A DNA stretch of 24,036 bases from Verrucomicrobiales bacterium (GTDB lineage: Bacteria; Verrucomicrobiota; Verrucomicrobiae; Limisphaerales; UBA9464): contig SXXZ01000209.1 of NCBI GenBank assembly GCA_005789375.1, positions 1-24,036 on the forward strand. The letters are read 5' to 3'. How positions within the stretch are numbered: position 1 is the stretch's first letter; each line of letters opens with the position of its first letter. A program made the position numbers and the translations under genes. Below are positions 1 to 8,616 of the stretch, in pieces. The notes under the pieces are model-generated. The model saw only the letters and a list, made by a program, of their open reading frames with translations, was not told the DNA's origin and made no database searches.

Positions 1-45
1 CCGCCCTTCCCTTATCCCGTTTCAGCCCCCTGCGCCGCAGGACAC

Positions 46-74
46 GAAAAAGGCGACCCCGTTTGAGGCCGCCT
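46..74 (-). terminator. Rho-independent terminator after the LamG exoprotein gene
   Basis: Read on the minus strand, AGGCGGCCTC (74-65) pairs with GGGGTCGCCT (60-51) around the four-base loop AAAC. This makes a 10-bp stem with two G-T wobbles, followed directly by a run of five T (51-47, the first being the last stem base). It lies about 30 bases past the stop codon at 106, the expected place for intrinsic termination of the pseudopilin/LamG transcript. Bases 1-45 beyond it show nothing I can name. Confidence 0.85.
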
Positions 75-105
75 GTTGCGATGAAGCTTTGTCGTGGACC
101 AAACT

Positions 106-3100
106 CTACGGCTTCATTCGGTAAAACTTGGTCTCGATGGGGGTCGTTGTATGCGGCGAGGTAACCGGTGCGCCGACATCCGTCCAGGGGCCGGTGAGGG
201 TGCCTGCCTGCTGGAGTGTTCCTAGGTCCCATATAATCTGGACGGTCGATCCGGACGTGGTGATGCGGAGGTTGGCGCTTCCTAGCGGCGGCAGGTCCGC
301 GAAGCTCTGCCCGTTGGCTCCAGCGGTGTAAATGCTGGCCGCTTCAAGGGGAGTCAACGCGCGGCGCCACACCCCGAGATCATCCATCTCTCCGGCCCCA
401 GTCTCCTGATAGAGCCCCGTTGGGTCTTGGCCTATGGTTGCCGGTAGACCGGTATCAATGTCTGTGGCGGCCGCAGTCGAGGTGCCCGAGATCTTGTAGG
501 CCCGCGCCAGGATACCGTCCTGATAAATGGAGACCTGCGACTTTCGATCCAAGACGTAGACAAGGTGATGCCACTCTCCGTCGTTAATGCTTCCGACTTC
601 TCCATAGAAGCGGGCTCCTATTCCCGAGTTGCCGTAAAGGGAAACAGCCCAGCTCCCGTAGTTGAGAGGTGCTTCCGTCGGGGAGGCGCCACTACCAATA
701 CCATATCCGTAGGCCGGAGCAAAAACCCAGCCCGCCCCACCCAGCGAACCCGCGGTGGTGGTGAAGAAGGGGAGGTCGCCACCAATGAAGTTGGCGGGCA
801 GCTTGATCCAAAAGGCGACCGTGAAGTCTACCGAGTTGGAGAACTGTAGATCGGGCCGGACGCCCAATGTGACATAGGAGGTATTGGTCACGATGGTGGC
901 ACCGGGTTCGGTGGGTGTGCCGAAATCGGAGGCGTAGGCCAGTGCCCGGCCGAGCTTTCCGCTGGTGTAGGTAGCGCCGATGACATTGCTGGCCGAGGTG
1001 TGGTCGCGGGCGATGGCTGTGCCGTTGTTGCCCCGGCCGGTGGCGTCGATGAGTGTGTTGTCGAAGGTGTGGTGCAGGACCAGGCCAGGGATGGTTACGG
1101 TGCTGGTGGGTGTCGGCAGCACGGTGAGAGTCACGGCGGTGCTGTTGGTCGATCCGACACTGTTGGAGATGAGGCACCGATAGAGACCCGCCGATCCGGT
1201 CGTCAGGGTTGGCGTGGTGAAGGTCGATCCGTTAGCTCCGGTGATATCCACTCCGTTCTTCTGCCATTGATAGATGAGGGGCAATGAACCGATGGCCGCG
1301 GCGCTGAAGGTGGCCGAAAGACCCACGTAGTTCGTCATCGCCTTGGGCTGCGTGGTGAAGGAGGGCGGCAGTGTGGAACCATAGGCCGCTGCGAAATGGG
1401 TGGAGATCTCGGTGTCGGAAAGAACGGTGTTGTAGATCACTACCTCGTCGATGATTCCATCGAAGCTGCCGTCATACCCCGGCGAATTGCCTAAGCGCTT
1501 GGAACCGATGCTGACCGGCGACGACGACGACTGGATTCCTTGTGGTCTTCCCGGGGAGCTATCGGACAGTTCGCCATTAATATAGAGACGAACTTCCGGG
1601 GAGCCCGGGTTGGACTGGTCGTACACCGCGACGATGTGTTGCCAACTGTCATTGGGGCCCACGGTGGCATCCGCTGAATACAGGGTGTTGTTGTTGCCGC
1701 GCGTGAAGAATCGGTATTTTCCTGAGGCGATATCGATCGAAAACTGCTCGTTGCCCGTGGTGCCATCGGCCCCTGTGCCTTTGGCAATCAGGGTGGACTC
1801 ATCGGGCTGGCCTTCGCCGCCCTTGGCCCAGAGTTCGATGGTGAAGCTGACGTTAGTGCCTTCGAAGTTGATTCCGCTCCCAGGAAGGCCGCTGATCAAA
1901 CCCACATAGCTGTTGGTCCCGCCGAAGAGGGCCCCTGTGTTGGTGTCGACCATCGAATATCCAGGCTGTTTGAGTGTCGTATTGAAGTAGGTGCCATTGA
2001 GTCGGCCTATACTGTCGTAGGCCGTGGTGCCTGAGGTTTCGCCCAGACGCCAGTAGGCGAGCGGCTTGGCCGAGAGGGCGGCGGCGGCAAAGCCGGACGG
2101 GGCCGGGGAGACGGTGAGTTGTGCGGTGGTGGTGACGCTTCCAGCGCTGTTGGCGATGCGGCAGGTGTAGGTTCCGGCCGTGGCCACCGATGCGGTCCCG
2201 GAGATGAGGGTGCTGGTGGCTCCTGCGATATCGGTTCCGTTGAGTTGCCACTGGAAGGTCTGGGGTAGACTGCCTCCGCTGAAGACTGAGAACTGGAAGG
2301 GGGTGCCGGAGAAACGCTGCAGGTCGACCGGAGCCTCGAGGATCGTCGGCGGGCCCACGATGATGTTCAGCGAGACCGTGCTGGTGGCGGACCCATAGGG
2401 ATTAGACACGACCACGGAATATACAGGTTTAGAAACCTTCAGCGGTTGCAGGGTTAGTTGCGCGGTCTTGATGTTCAGAGCGACCGAGTTGCTGTACCAC
2501 TGGTAGGTCAGGGGTGGTGCTCCTTCGGCCAAGACCGACAAGGTGGCCGTGTCGCCATCGTAGAGATCTGGCCAACGGACGCTGGGGTAATCACCGGGGC
2601 TGGAGATGGGCTTGTAGATGATCGGGGTCACTAGGGCCGAGGCGTAGACACTGGCGATCTCGGACGCGCTGAGCGACTTATCGAAAATGGCCGGCTCATC
2701 GATGGATCCGCCGAAGAATTGTCCCGCCGCTTGCCACACCTCGTTGGTGTAATTGGCAGCATCGTTGAAGGCATGGGTGGGAGATGGAGGACCGAAACGT
2801 GAACCCATGGTCCATCGGGAGACATTGACGGTCGCTGCGGCTCCGTTCACGGATGGGGTGGAAGCGATGAGTTGGCCGTTGCGGTAGAGGTTCCAGGCCG
2901 TTCCATCGTAAGTGCCAGCGAGGAACACCCAGTTATTCAGGTCGGTTTCGGGCATGGTGGCCTCGGCGGTGTCGTAGTACGTCTTTCCGTCTGAAGTGCC
3001 GATCTCATAGCGGTTGGTCGTGCCATAACCGCTGTTCTCGTAGCCGCGGGTGATGCGAAGGAAGGTTTCGGCGTAATTTTCATCCCAGCCCTTGGAGAGA

Positions 3101-4317
3101 ATGGTGCGAATGCCGCCGCGGACAGTGGGTTTGATCCAAGCCATCAGGGTGACTTGCCCGATGAGATTGCTCAGGGTGGTGTCCGCACCGGCCGTAATGG
3201 ACCCATTGTTGCCATCCAGGAATACCGCTCGGTTGCCGCTGCCCATGCCGGCAAAGGGTGTTCCGGGTTGACCCGCAAGAGTGCCCCATCGGTTCACGGC
3301 GTCTGCGGTCGTGCCGGAGGATCCGGAATTGATGGCGATCGGAAGAGTTTCCAGGGCGGGAGTTGGATAGGTTGGCTCGTTGAAGGGCCAGTAACCCGCC
3401 GGGGAATCAGCTAAGACGAGAGTTGAGTAGCCGGAGACGCCACCGAGGATTCCCTTGAAGTGGGCGTCGCATTGAACCGTGGACAGGGCGTAGGGATAGA
3501 AGGCGACCTCGTCGATCCACCCGTCAAAGCCGCGGTTGCCGCTGTAGACTAGGGCCGAGGGCATGGGGGTGTCGCCGAGAGTGCCGTTGAAAGGGGTGCC
3601 ACCGATGCGCAAGGGCATCTGGGTGTTTTGTCGCAATGAAGCGATATTGGCGGGTGTCAGGGTGACGTTGGTGACATTCACGCCATTGATGATCAGCCGG
3701 GTGTTGCTCCCGTCGAAGACGCCCACCACGTGACTCCAAGCGCCCGCCTTGACGTTGTATTGAGGTAGGTTGGCATTGTTCACCGTGCCGACATACCCGC
3801 TGGCATTGCCGAGCCTGAACTCCACTCGGCCAGCGTTATTAATGTAGAAGAGATATCCGCTGCGGCTCGATGCGCCAAAGTCGTTCATCATCGACGACAG
3901 GGGGCAGAATCCGGTCGCGTCGGCTCCCAAGGTGTTGGGTTTGACCCAGAACTCCACGCTGAAGGAGCCTGATTTGTTGAGAGTAGGATGGTAATTGATA
4001 TCTACCTTGGATCCGCACCAACCGAGAGCGTTGGTCGAGTTGTACAATCGGACACAACTGCCCACCCGTCCGGGAAGCCCTGTGGCGGCGGTGAGCACGG
4101 CGTAGCCATCGGCGGCGGAGCCCAACTCCCCGAGGTTGGCCAACCGCTTGAGACCGGGAGAGTTGTTGGTTTCATTGAGGCGCCAATACCCCACTGGCCC
4201 TAAAGCTTGAACAGTGGAAGCGTAGTCGGCGCGCAGAGGGGTGCGCGCTGTCAAGGCCAACAGAAGCAGGCTCGACAGCAGCGACCCCAGTCGGTGGAGG
4301 GTGGGTCGGGTGTTCAT
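106..4317 (-). CDS. secreted giant LamG / Ig-like repeat protein
   Basis: 1403 aa from the chosen ATG at 4317. An in-frame ATG at 4401 exists, but it overlaps the pseudopilin gene and puts 28 polar residues before the signal peptide. The signal peptide is about residues 1-30 (hydrophobic core 11-22, likely cut after LRA). Four concanavalin-like LamG modules follow at about 40-290, 300-562, 745-978 and 1075-1335, each with 'GYWxxNE/YWRLGE'-type starts and 'FDGWIDEV', 'GSIDEP' or 'GIIDEV'-type ends. Ig-like modules with 'YQWxxN' and 'YxCxIxNxxGS' patterns sit at about 575-740 and 985-1068. The last 60 residues ('GPWTDV', 'KFYRMKP') resemble a C-terminal module common in verrucomicrobial exoproteins. 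No catalytic motif was seen. LamG and Ig modules usually bind glycans or proteins, so an extracellular adhesion or polysaccharide-contact role is inferred. The ligand is unknown. Confidence 0.9.
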   Translation of the reverse strand: MNTRPTLHRLGSLLSSLLLLALTARTPLRADYASTVQALGPVGYWRLNETNNSPGLKRLANLGELGSAADGYAVLTAATGLPGRVGSCVRLYNSTNALGWCGSKVDINYHPTLNKSGSFSVEFWVKPNTLGADATGFCPLSSMMNDFGASSRSGYLFYINNAGRVEFRLGNASGYVGTVNNANLPQYNVKAGAWSHVVGVFDGSNTRLIINGVNVTNVTLTPANIASLRQNTQMPLRIGGTPFNGTLGDTPMPSALVYSGNRGFDGWIDEVAFYPYALSTVQCDAHFKGILGGVSGYSTLVLADSPAGYWPFNEPTYPTPALETLPIAINSGSSGTTADAVNRWGTLAGQPGTPFAGMGSGNRAVFLDGNNGSITAGADTTLSNLIGQVTLMAWIKPTVRGGIRTILSKGWDENYAETFLRITRGYENSGYGTTNRYEIGTSDGKTYYDTAEATMPETDLNNWVFLAGTYDGTAWNLYRNGQLIASTPSVNGAAATVNVSRWTMGSRFGPPSPTHAFNDAANYTNEVWQAAGQFFGGSIDEPAIFDKSLSASEIASVYASALVTPIIYKPISSPGDYPSVRWPDLYDGDTATLSVLAEGAPPLTYQWYSNSVALNIKTAQLTLQPLKVSKPVYSVVVSNPYGSATSTVSLNIIVGPPTILEAPVDLQRFSGTPFQFSVFSGGSLPQTFQWQLNGTDIAGATSTLISGTASVATAGTYTCRIANSAGSVTTTAQLTVSPAPSGFAAAALSAKPLAYWRLGETSGTTAYDSIGRLNGTYFNTTLKQPGYSMVDTNTGALFGGTNSYVGLISGLPGSGINFEGTNVSFTIELWAKGGEGQPDESTLIAKGTGADGTTGNEQFSIDIASGKYRFFTRGNNNTLYSADATVGPNDSWQHIVAVYDQSNPGSPEVRLYINGELSDSSPGRPQGIQSSSSPVSIGSKRLGNSPGYDGSFDGIIDEVVIYNTVLSDTEISTHFAAAYGSTLPPSFTTQPKAMTNYVGLSATFSAAAIGSLPLIYQWQKNGVDITGANGSTFTTPTLTTGSAGLYRCLISNSVGSTNSTAVTLTVLPTPTSTVTIPGLVLHHTFDNTLIDATGRGNNGTAIARDHTSASNVIGATYTSGKLGRALAYASDFGTPTEPGATIVTNTSYVTLGVRPDLQFSNSVDFTVAFWIKLPANFIGGDLPFFTTTAGSLGGAGWVFAPAYGYGIGSGASPTEAPLNYGSWAVSLYGNSGIGARFYGEVGSINDGEWHHLVYVLDRKSQVSIYQDGILARAYKISGTSTAAATDIDTGLPATIGQDPTGLYQETGAGEMDDLGVWRRALTPLEAASIYTAGANGQSFADLPPLGSANLRITTSGSTVQIIWDLGTLQQAGTLTGPWTDVGAPVTSPHTTTPIETKFYRMKP

Positions 4318-4354
4318 GGTTGAGTTGGAAGTGGGAGACGGGCTGCGGGAGAAG

Positions 4355-5224
4355 TTATTGGTTAATCGGACGGGTGGTTCGTTCCTGCAACCATTCGACA
4401 TCTGGGTTGCGCGGGGTGGGGATGTCTGCGGCTGTGGCTGCAGCCTGGACCTTCAGAGGCGGCATGGACCTGCCATCTACCCATCGCTTGATCTCGGAGT
4501 GACCATCGGCGAAGGAAAAACCGCAGGCCTTGCTGTGGTAGTAGCCCGGTAGGTCCATGGTGAAGCCGTACAGAGCCGGGTTTCGAGGTTGGTAGCCGGT
4601 CATGCGGGTCATGAAATTACCCCAGTTGATGGTGTCCTCACGTTGGTCGAGGAACACCCAGGTCATTGAGGGGCCGGGTGTTCCTCGCCCCCCGGCGATA
4701 TCCCCGAAACGCAGAAAAAGACTGTAATTCTGATTCTCTGTGGTGGTTTTTCCGGCAAAGCCGCCGAGGAAGAAGTTCATCGACATCGAACGGACTCGGG
4801 GTTTGCGCTCACCGTTGACGGTCACAAACGAACGGTCGGACGGGCATTTGTAAATGCTGGCGCTTTGACTGTACTTCCAAAGGGGGCGTAGGGTGATGTC
4901 GGCGGTGGGGTCCCAGTTTTTGCGGTCCGCCGAAAAATTCATTTCGGTGCGGGTCCAGGCGTAATTGTTGTTCGGGTCGTTGGCCTGGGCATTGTGGCTG
5001 GCGTAGACGATGAAATCCTGATTGTCCTCTGCGTACATCCTCCAGGCCAACGTGAGTTGGCGGTGGTTGTTCATGCAGTAGATGCCTTGTCCCTTCTGTT
5101 TGGCGCGTGCCAAAGCCGGAAGTAGCATCCCCGCCAGAATTGCGATAATGGCGATGACGACGAGGAGTTCGATGAGGGTGAAGCCAGAAGGGCAACGTCG
5201 ACCGTGATGGGTGTGCAACCTCAT
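4355..5224 (-). CDS. type II secretion/type IV-like pseudopilin, H-X9-DG family
   Basis: 289 aa. A class III (prepilin) leader has a basic start and the site [22 protein letters not shown], with cleavage after Gly14, Phe15 as residue 1 of the mature protein and the conserved Glu5 at Glu19. The hydrophobic helix runs to about residue 37. The C-terminal half carries the H-X9-DG motif (His230, Asp240-Gly241) that defines a large family expanded in Planctomycetes and Verrucomicrobia. A prepilin peptidase should process it and insert it in the inner membrane, but whether members work in secretion, as pilins or in another envelope role is not settled. It lies 37 bases before the LamG exoprotein gene on the same strand, so co-transcription is likely. 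No Shine-Dalgarno is visible before the ATG at 5224. Confidence 0.9.
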   Translation of the reverse strand: MRLHTHHGRRCPSGFTLIELLVVIAIIAILAGMLLPALARAKQKGQGIYCMNNHRQLTLAWRMYAEDNQDFIVYASHNAQANDPNNNYAWTRTEMNFSADRKNWDPTADITLRPLWKYSQSASIYKCPSDRSFVTVNGERKPRVRSMSMNFFLGGFAGKTTTENQNYSLFLRFGDIAGGRGTPGPSMTWVFLDQREDTINWGNFMTRMTGYQPRNPALYGFTMDLPGYYHSKACGFSFADGHSEIKRWVDGRSMPPLKVQAAATAADIPTPRNPDVEWLQERTTRPINQ

Positions 5225-5396
5225 GGGCGTTTGGGTTTTGAACGGCCGAGCCCCTACCGAGGCTTACTATTTCTGATAACCTAGAGATTCCTAAAGCCCA
5301 ACAAACGCAACTCAAAGGTTACATAATTGTAAGAATTTATCAAATCTCTGGGGTGCCTAGGACTAACCCCCCGGCCCATGCGGGAAGGGGCGCGAT
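5225..5396 (-). promoter_or_regulatory. intergenic region with AT-rich core; candidate promoter
   Basis: These 172 bases separate the GNAT-like gene from the pseudopilin gene. The stretch 5262-5345 is clearly more AT-rich than its surroundings. TACAAT on the minus strand (5331-5326) is one mismatch from a sigma-70 -10 box, but no convincing -35 lies 16-18 bases upstream of it. The heptamer AGAGATT occurs in inverted orientation at 5343-5349 and 5283-5289, which could be an operator or chance. A promoter for the pseudopilin/LamG pair somewhere here is inferred from position and composition. The exact boxes are uncertain. Confidence 0.35.
5367..5390 (-). terminator. weak GC-rich hairpin after the GNAT-like gene
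   Basis: On the minus strand, CCCC-TT-CCC pairs with GGG-CC-GGGG around a GCAT loop, giving 4+3 G-C pairs with a TT/CC internal mismatch. It starts seven bases after the stop codon at 5397. No T-run follows, so it is at best a weak or factor-assisted terminator marking the end of the dcw transcript. Confidence 0.3.
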
Positions 5397-6032
5397 TCAG
5401 CGGAAGAGTTGTCGAAAGATCTCAGGGACCTTGGTAGCGAAGAAGAGGAAGCCTAGAAGGAGGATGAGGGAGAGGGCGAAGAGCCCAAATGCGATAACCC
5501 GAAACACTTTGACCCGCTGCTGAAAGCTTTGTGATTCCTGCTCGCGTTGGGTCTTCCAGAGTGCGAATTCCCGTTGAACCAGCACATCGGCCTGCGCCGC
5601 GTCCGGGCTTTGGTACGTCCACCACCCAGCCTCTCGTTGAACAAACGACGGCAACTCCTGGGGAAGCTGGGATACAGGGATCGATTGGTAGCCGCTGACC
5701 CGCCAGTACTCGGCATCTTCTTGGGTCCAGGTGCGCGAGATTCCTTGGTTGCGTGTGAGGATTCGCAATCGTTTCCAGACGGCAGCCCGACAGGCGTCGG
5801 GTTCGACGAACTGGGGGGAAGACAAGGCCTCGCTATGCAGCAGCGCTTGATCGCCTTCCACCAAGAGCCCGATGGCGTGAAGGATTTGTCCGTCCGGATC
5901 GGTCACTACATGAAACTCGCTCAAGAACTCCGCTAGCTCGATAGCGGGAAGCCCCGATTGCGACCACAGAATCTCCAAGGCTCCAAGATCGTCGGCCGTG
6001 GCGCGACGGGATTCTAGGAATGGGGGCTCCAT
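5397..6032 (-). CDS. GNAT-like protein with C-terminal membrane anchor
   Basis: 211 aa. Residues 5-130 follow the layout of small GNAT N-acetyltransferases of the ArgA/ArsN2 kind: 'RRATADDLGALEIL', then 'LAEFLSEFHVVTDPDGQI', a 'GDQALLHSEAL' strand, and a late 'YWRVSGYQSIPVSQLP' resembling the usual 'FFERLGFxPVxxxxLP'. The R/Q-x-x-G-x-G/A loop that grips the acetyl-CoA pyrophosphate, expected near residues 72-88, is not recognisable, so activity is doubtful. A charged, Gln-rich segment (148-172, possibly coiled coil) leads to one transmembrane helix at about 178-199 and a short basic tail, placing the domain in the cytoplasm. The start is 51 bases after the ftsZ stop on the same strand, and no terminator lies between, so it may be the last gene of the dcw transcript. 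The family call is by pattern only, and the function is unknown. Confidence 0.8.
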   Translation of the reverse strand: MEPPFLESRRATADDLGALEILWSQSGLPAIELAEFLSEFHVVTDPDGQILHAIGLLVEGDQALLHSEALSSPQFVEPDACRAAVWKRLRILTRNQGISRTWTQEDAEYWRVSGYQSIPVSQLPQELPSFVQREAGWWTYQSPDAAQADVLVQREFALWKTQREQESQSFQQRVKVFRVIAFGLFALSLILLLGFLFFATKVPEIFRQLFR

Positions 6033-6083
6033 GGCAAATAGTCTACCTCAAGAAATCGCGTCTTCAATGACCGGCGGCCTGCG

Positions 6084-7388
6084 TCAATTGAGAACGATGC
6101 CTAGGCGGAGGTAGGTCGGAACATCGAGGTCCACGCCTTTGTGCCGGTTTCGCTCGGTGTTGTCGAAGCGGCCGCGCTGGGCGATGTCAAAGTTCATGAT
6201 CATCTGGGAGTCGGGCCGACGGCGGGAGGGTTTGTTGCGCTGACCACTGAGGATCCGCTGGCGCTGCTCGATGTTCAGTTCTGGGGGCGGTGGAATGAAC
6301 CGGGAGTCGGTGGTGGAACGAGGCTCGGGTTCCCTGTTGAAATCCTCACCATTGAAGACGATGGGCGCGCCGCGTTGCGTTCCTACCTCGGGGCCCTTTG
6401 TGATCGGCACGGCGTCGTTCCGGGCAAAGCCCGATCCGACCAGTGGGTTGGGAGCCGAGGCGGCGGGGCGTGTGGTGATGGCTGTGACAAGGATGTGCCC
6501 GGTAAGGGCTGGATCTATCGAGGCGCCCACGATGAGTTCAGCAGTGGGACAACGTCCTTGCAGGGCTTCGATCAATCGTTCCACCTCGCCGATCTGAAGG
6601 TCGTCGCCTCCCGCGACACTGACCAAGATCTCCTTGGCCGAGGTCAGGGCCGACCCGGTATCGAGGAATGGATGTGTGAGCAATTGCTCGGCGGCGGCAT
6701 GGGCCCGGTTCTCTCCGGTTGCTTGTACGGCCGCGAAGGCGCTCTCGGCGTGGCGACCTCGCAGCAGGCGCTCGATGTGGGCGAAATCTAACGGGATGAG
6801 GCCCGGTGCGTTGAGGAGTCGCCACAAGCCTTGAAGGGTCTGGGCCAGTAGTTCATTGGCGAACTGGTACAGTTCGTGAGGGTGGGTGCGGTCATCGTGC
6901 ATTCGCCGGACTCGCTGGTTTGAGATAGCCAAGACCGCATCGGCGGAAACGCGCAGGCGATCGAGGGCTTCCTGGGCGTACAAAAGCCGTCGTCGTTCGA
7001 AGTCGAAGGGGGTCGTGGCGATTACCAGAACCAGTGCTCCGGATTCGCGCGCCGCCCTTGCAATGACTGGAGCGGCCCCGGAGCCGGTTCCGCCGCCAAG
7101 TCCGGTGATGACGAAGACCAGTCGGGCCCCTTGAGTGAACTCGTGGATGGAGGAAAGGTCGCTCTCAGCGCTCAGTCGCCCGATCTCCGGATCGCCGCCG
7201 GCACCGAGGCCGTGGCTAACAGAAAGACCGAGCGTGATTTTCCGGTCGATCAAAGAGAGTCGCAGGGATTCCGGGCTAGTGTCTGCGTGGGCACATTCAA
7301 GAGAGCTTCCGGAAAGGGCCTGCAGGCCGCTCAGGATCTGGGCGCCCGCGTGTCCGACAGCGATGAAGCGAATCGAGGCATCGTTCAT
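6084..7388 (-). CDS. ftsZ: divergent cell division protein FtsZ
   Basis: 434 aa tubulin-like protein expected to form the cytokinetic ring. The ATG at 7388 is chosen because 'MNDASIRFIAVG' matches the FtsZ first strand; an in-frame ATG at 7628 lies inside ftsA. Clear family marks are the T4 signature GGGTGSGAAP (98-107), GLGAGGDPEIG (60-70), TPFDFERRR (126-134), a Pro-rich linker (about 309-418) and a C-terminal FtsA-binding peptide LDVPTYLR (421-428). The nucleotide site is unusual. T1 reads VGHAGAQ where most FtsZ have VGGGGxN, T3 has HAD where NTD is usual, and the T7 loop reads GLIPLDFAH (196-204), so consensus Asn is Pro199 and the catalytic Asp (E. coli D212) is His204, while Asp201 (E. 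coli D209) is kept. GTP hydrolysis may be weak or work differently. It lies 19 bases after ftsA. Confidence 0.93.
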   Translation of the reverse strand: MNDASIRFIAVGHAGAQILSGLQALSGSSLECAHADTSPESLRLSLIDRKITLGLSVSHGLGAGGDPEIGRLSAESDLSSIHEFTQGARLVFVITGLGGGTGSGAAPVIARAARESGALVLVIATTPFDFERRRLLYAQEALDRLRVSADAVLAISNQRVRRMHDDRTHPHELYQFANELLAQTLQGLWRLLNAPGLIPLDFAHIERLLRGRHAESAFAAVQATGENRAHAAAEQLLTHPFLDTGSALTSAKEILVSVAGGDDLQIGEVERLIEALQGRCPTAELIVGASIDPALTGHILVTAITTRPAASAPNPLVGSGFARNDAVPITKGPEVGTQRGAPIVFNGEDFNREPEPRSTTDSRFIPPPPELNIEQRQRILSGQRNKPSRRRPDSQMIMNFDIAQRGRFDNTERNRHKGVDLDVPTYLRLGIVLN

Positions 7389-7407
7389 GGAGGTGTGTGG
7401 CGAAGGG

Positions 7408-8616
7408 TTAGCGGAGGAAGGGCAGGACATCGCGGATGCTGAAGCGCTGGCGTGGGCGGTTGCGCTGGCGCATGCCGCCATACCGAGCGATACCGATGGC
7501 TGTTGCGAATTCCGGATGGGACAGCGTGGCAGAATTGCCGGTGATGTTGCGAGAGGTGCCCCGTGTGATCGGGAGTCGGAAAATGCGTTGAGCCAAAGTG
7601 TCGATGCCGGGGATGTGGGAGCATCCACCGGACAGGAAGACTCCGGCCCGAGCCTCGTCGAGCAGGCAATTCTCGGCGCAACGCTCGGCGATGAGCTCGA
7701 AGAGTTCCTGTAGCCGAATGGACATAATGCGGTGGAGGTGTTCGAGGCTCACCTCCCGATGGGACAGTCCTAGGTCGTTTTCACTCAGCGGGACCATTTG
7801 TCCTTGGCTGCCGGACGCGACCACAGCACTGCCGTGCCGGATCTTGAGGCTCTCGGCCAAGGCGATATTGATCTTCAGGCCCAGAGCGATGTCGTTGCTG
7901 AGGTGGTCTCCGCCGAGGGCGAAGACCCCGGAGTGGCGGATGGCCTGGCCCTGCTGGAAGACGAATTCGGTGGCGCCGCCTCCGATGTCGATGACCAGGG
8001 CTCCGTTTTCTTTGTCTTCAGGGGTCAAGACGGCTTGTGCATTGGCCAAGCCGTTGAAGACTGGTTGGTTCACTTCGATCGAAAGTGATTGAACCAGCCG
8101 CATTGAGTTCTGGATTCGCAGGGAATTGCCGTAAATGACATGAACATGCGCTTCCACCTTGCGACCCAACATGCCGGAGGGGTTGTCGGAGACCTCGACC
8201 CCATCGACGCAGATGCGCTGGCGGATCGTGTGCAGGATGGTGTGCTCGGCTGGCAGGGTAATGGCCTTGGCGTTGTTGGCGGCATCGGCCACATCTTGCG
8301 GGGTGACCAACCGGTCATCGGACGCCACTGGGTGCATTCCGGTATTGTTGAAGCCCTCAATGTGGCGTCCGGAGACTCCTAGGAACAAATTCCGGACCGT
8401 CACTTGGGCCTGCTCCTCGGCATTGCCCAAGGCTGAGCGGACATCCTCCTGCGCCTTGGCCAGGTCGACGATCTCTCCCTTGCGGACCCCGTGCGATTTA
8501 GACTGCCCGATTCCGAGCAGCGTGAATTCGCCGCGCTCGTTTTCCTCGCCGATGGCGGCGCAGATCTTCGAGGTTCCGATCTCGAGGCCGACCAGGATTG
8601 GGGAGTCCTTAAACAT
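7408..8616 (-). CDS. ftsA: cell division protein FtsA
   Basis: 402 aa actin-like ATPase that tethers FtsZ to the membrane. The phosphate 1 motif is GLEIGTSKI (10-18) and the phosphate 2 motif is IDIGGGATEF (209-218). The FtsA-specific 1C domain occupies about 85-165, and the adenosine-side motif is LSGGCSHIPG (328-337). The length is close to the usual 400-420. The C-terminus ends RFSIRDVLPFLR, compatible with the short amphipathic membrane-targeting helix of the family. The ATG overlaps the end of ftsQ by eight bases. All nucleotide motifs look intact, in contrast to the FtsZ encoded next to it. Confidence 0.97.
   Translation of the reverse strand: MFKDSPILVGLEIGTSKICAAIGEENERGEFTLLGIGQSKSHGVRKGEIVDLAKAQEDVRSALGNAEEQAQVTVRNLFLGVSGRHIEGFNNTGMHPVASDDRLVTPQDVADAANNAKAITLPAEHTILHTIRQRICVDGVEVSDNPSGMLGRKVEAHVHVIYGNSLRIQNSMRLVQSLSIEVNQPVFNGLANAQAVLTPEDKENGALVIDIGGGATEFVFQQGQAIRHSGVFALGGDHLSNDIALGLKINIALAESLKIRHGSAVVASGSQGQMVPLSENDLGLSHREVSLEHLHRIMSIRLQELFELIAERCAENCLLDEARAGVFLSGGCSHIPGIDTLAQRIFRLPITRGTSRNITGNSATLSHPEFATAIGIARYGGMRQRNRPRQRFSIRDVLPFLR

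Noticed and set aside
692..2251. Minus-strand ORFs of 130-160 codons in other frames of the LamG gene
   Set aside because: His/Arg/Gln-rich frame-shifted shadows of repeats in the LamG gene, without independent support.
4318..4401. N-terminal extension of the LamG gene
   Set aside because: It would bury the signal peptide behind 28 polar residues and overlap the pseudopilin gene.
7389..7628. N-terminal extension of the ftsZ frame to an ATG at 7628
   Set aside because: It overlaps the end of ftsA, is Ala/Ser/Pro-rich without FtsZ character, and the FtsZ first strand begins right after the ATG at 7388.
7131..7713. Plus-strand ORFs opposite ftsZ and ftsA
   Set aside because: Antisense open frames caused by high GC content, with no recognisable protein features.
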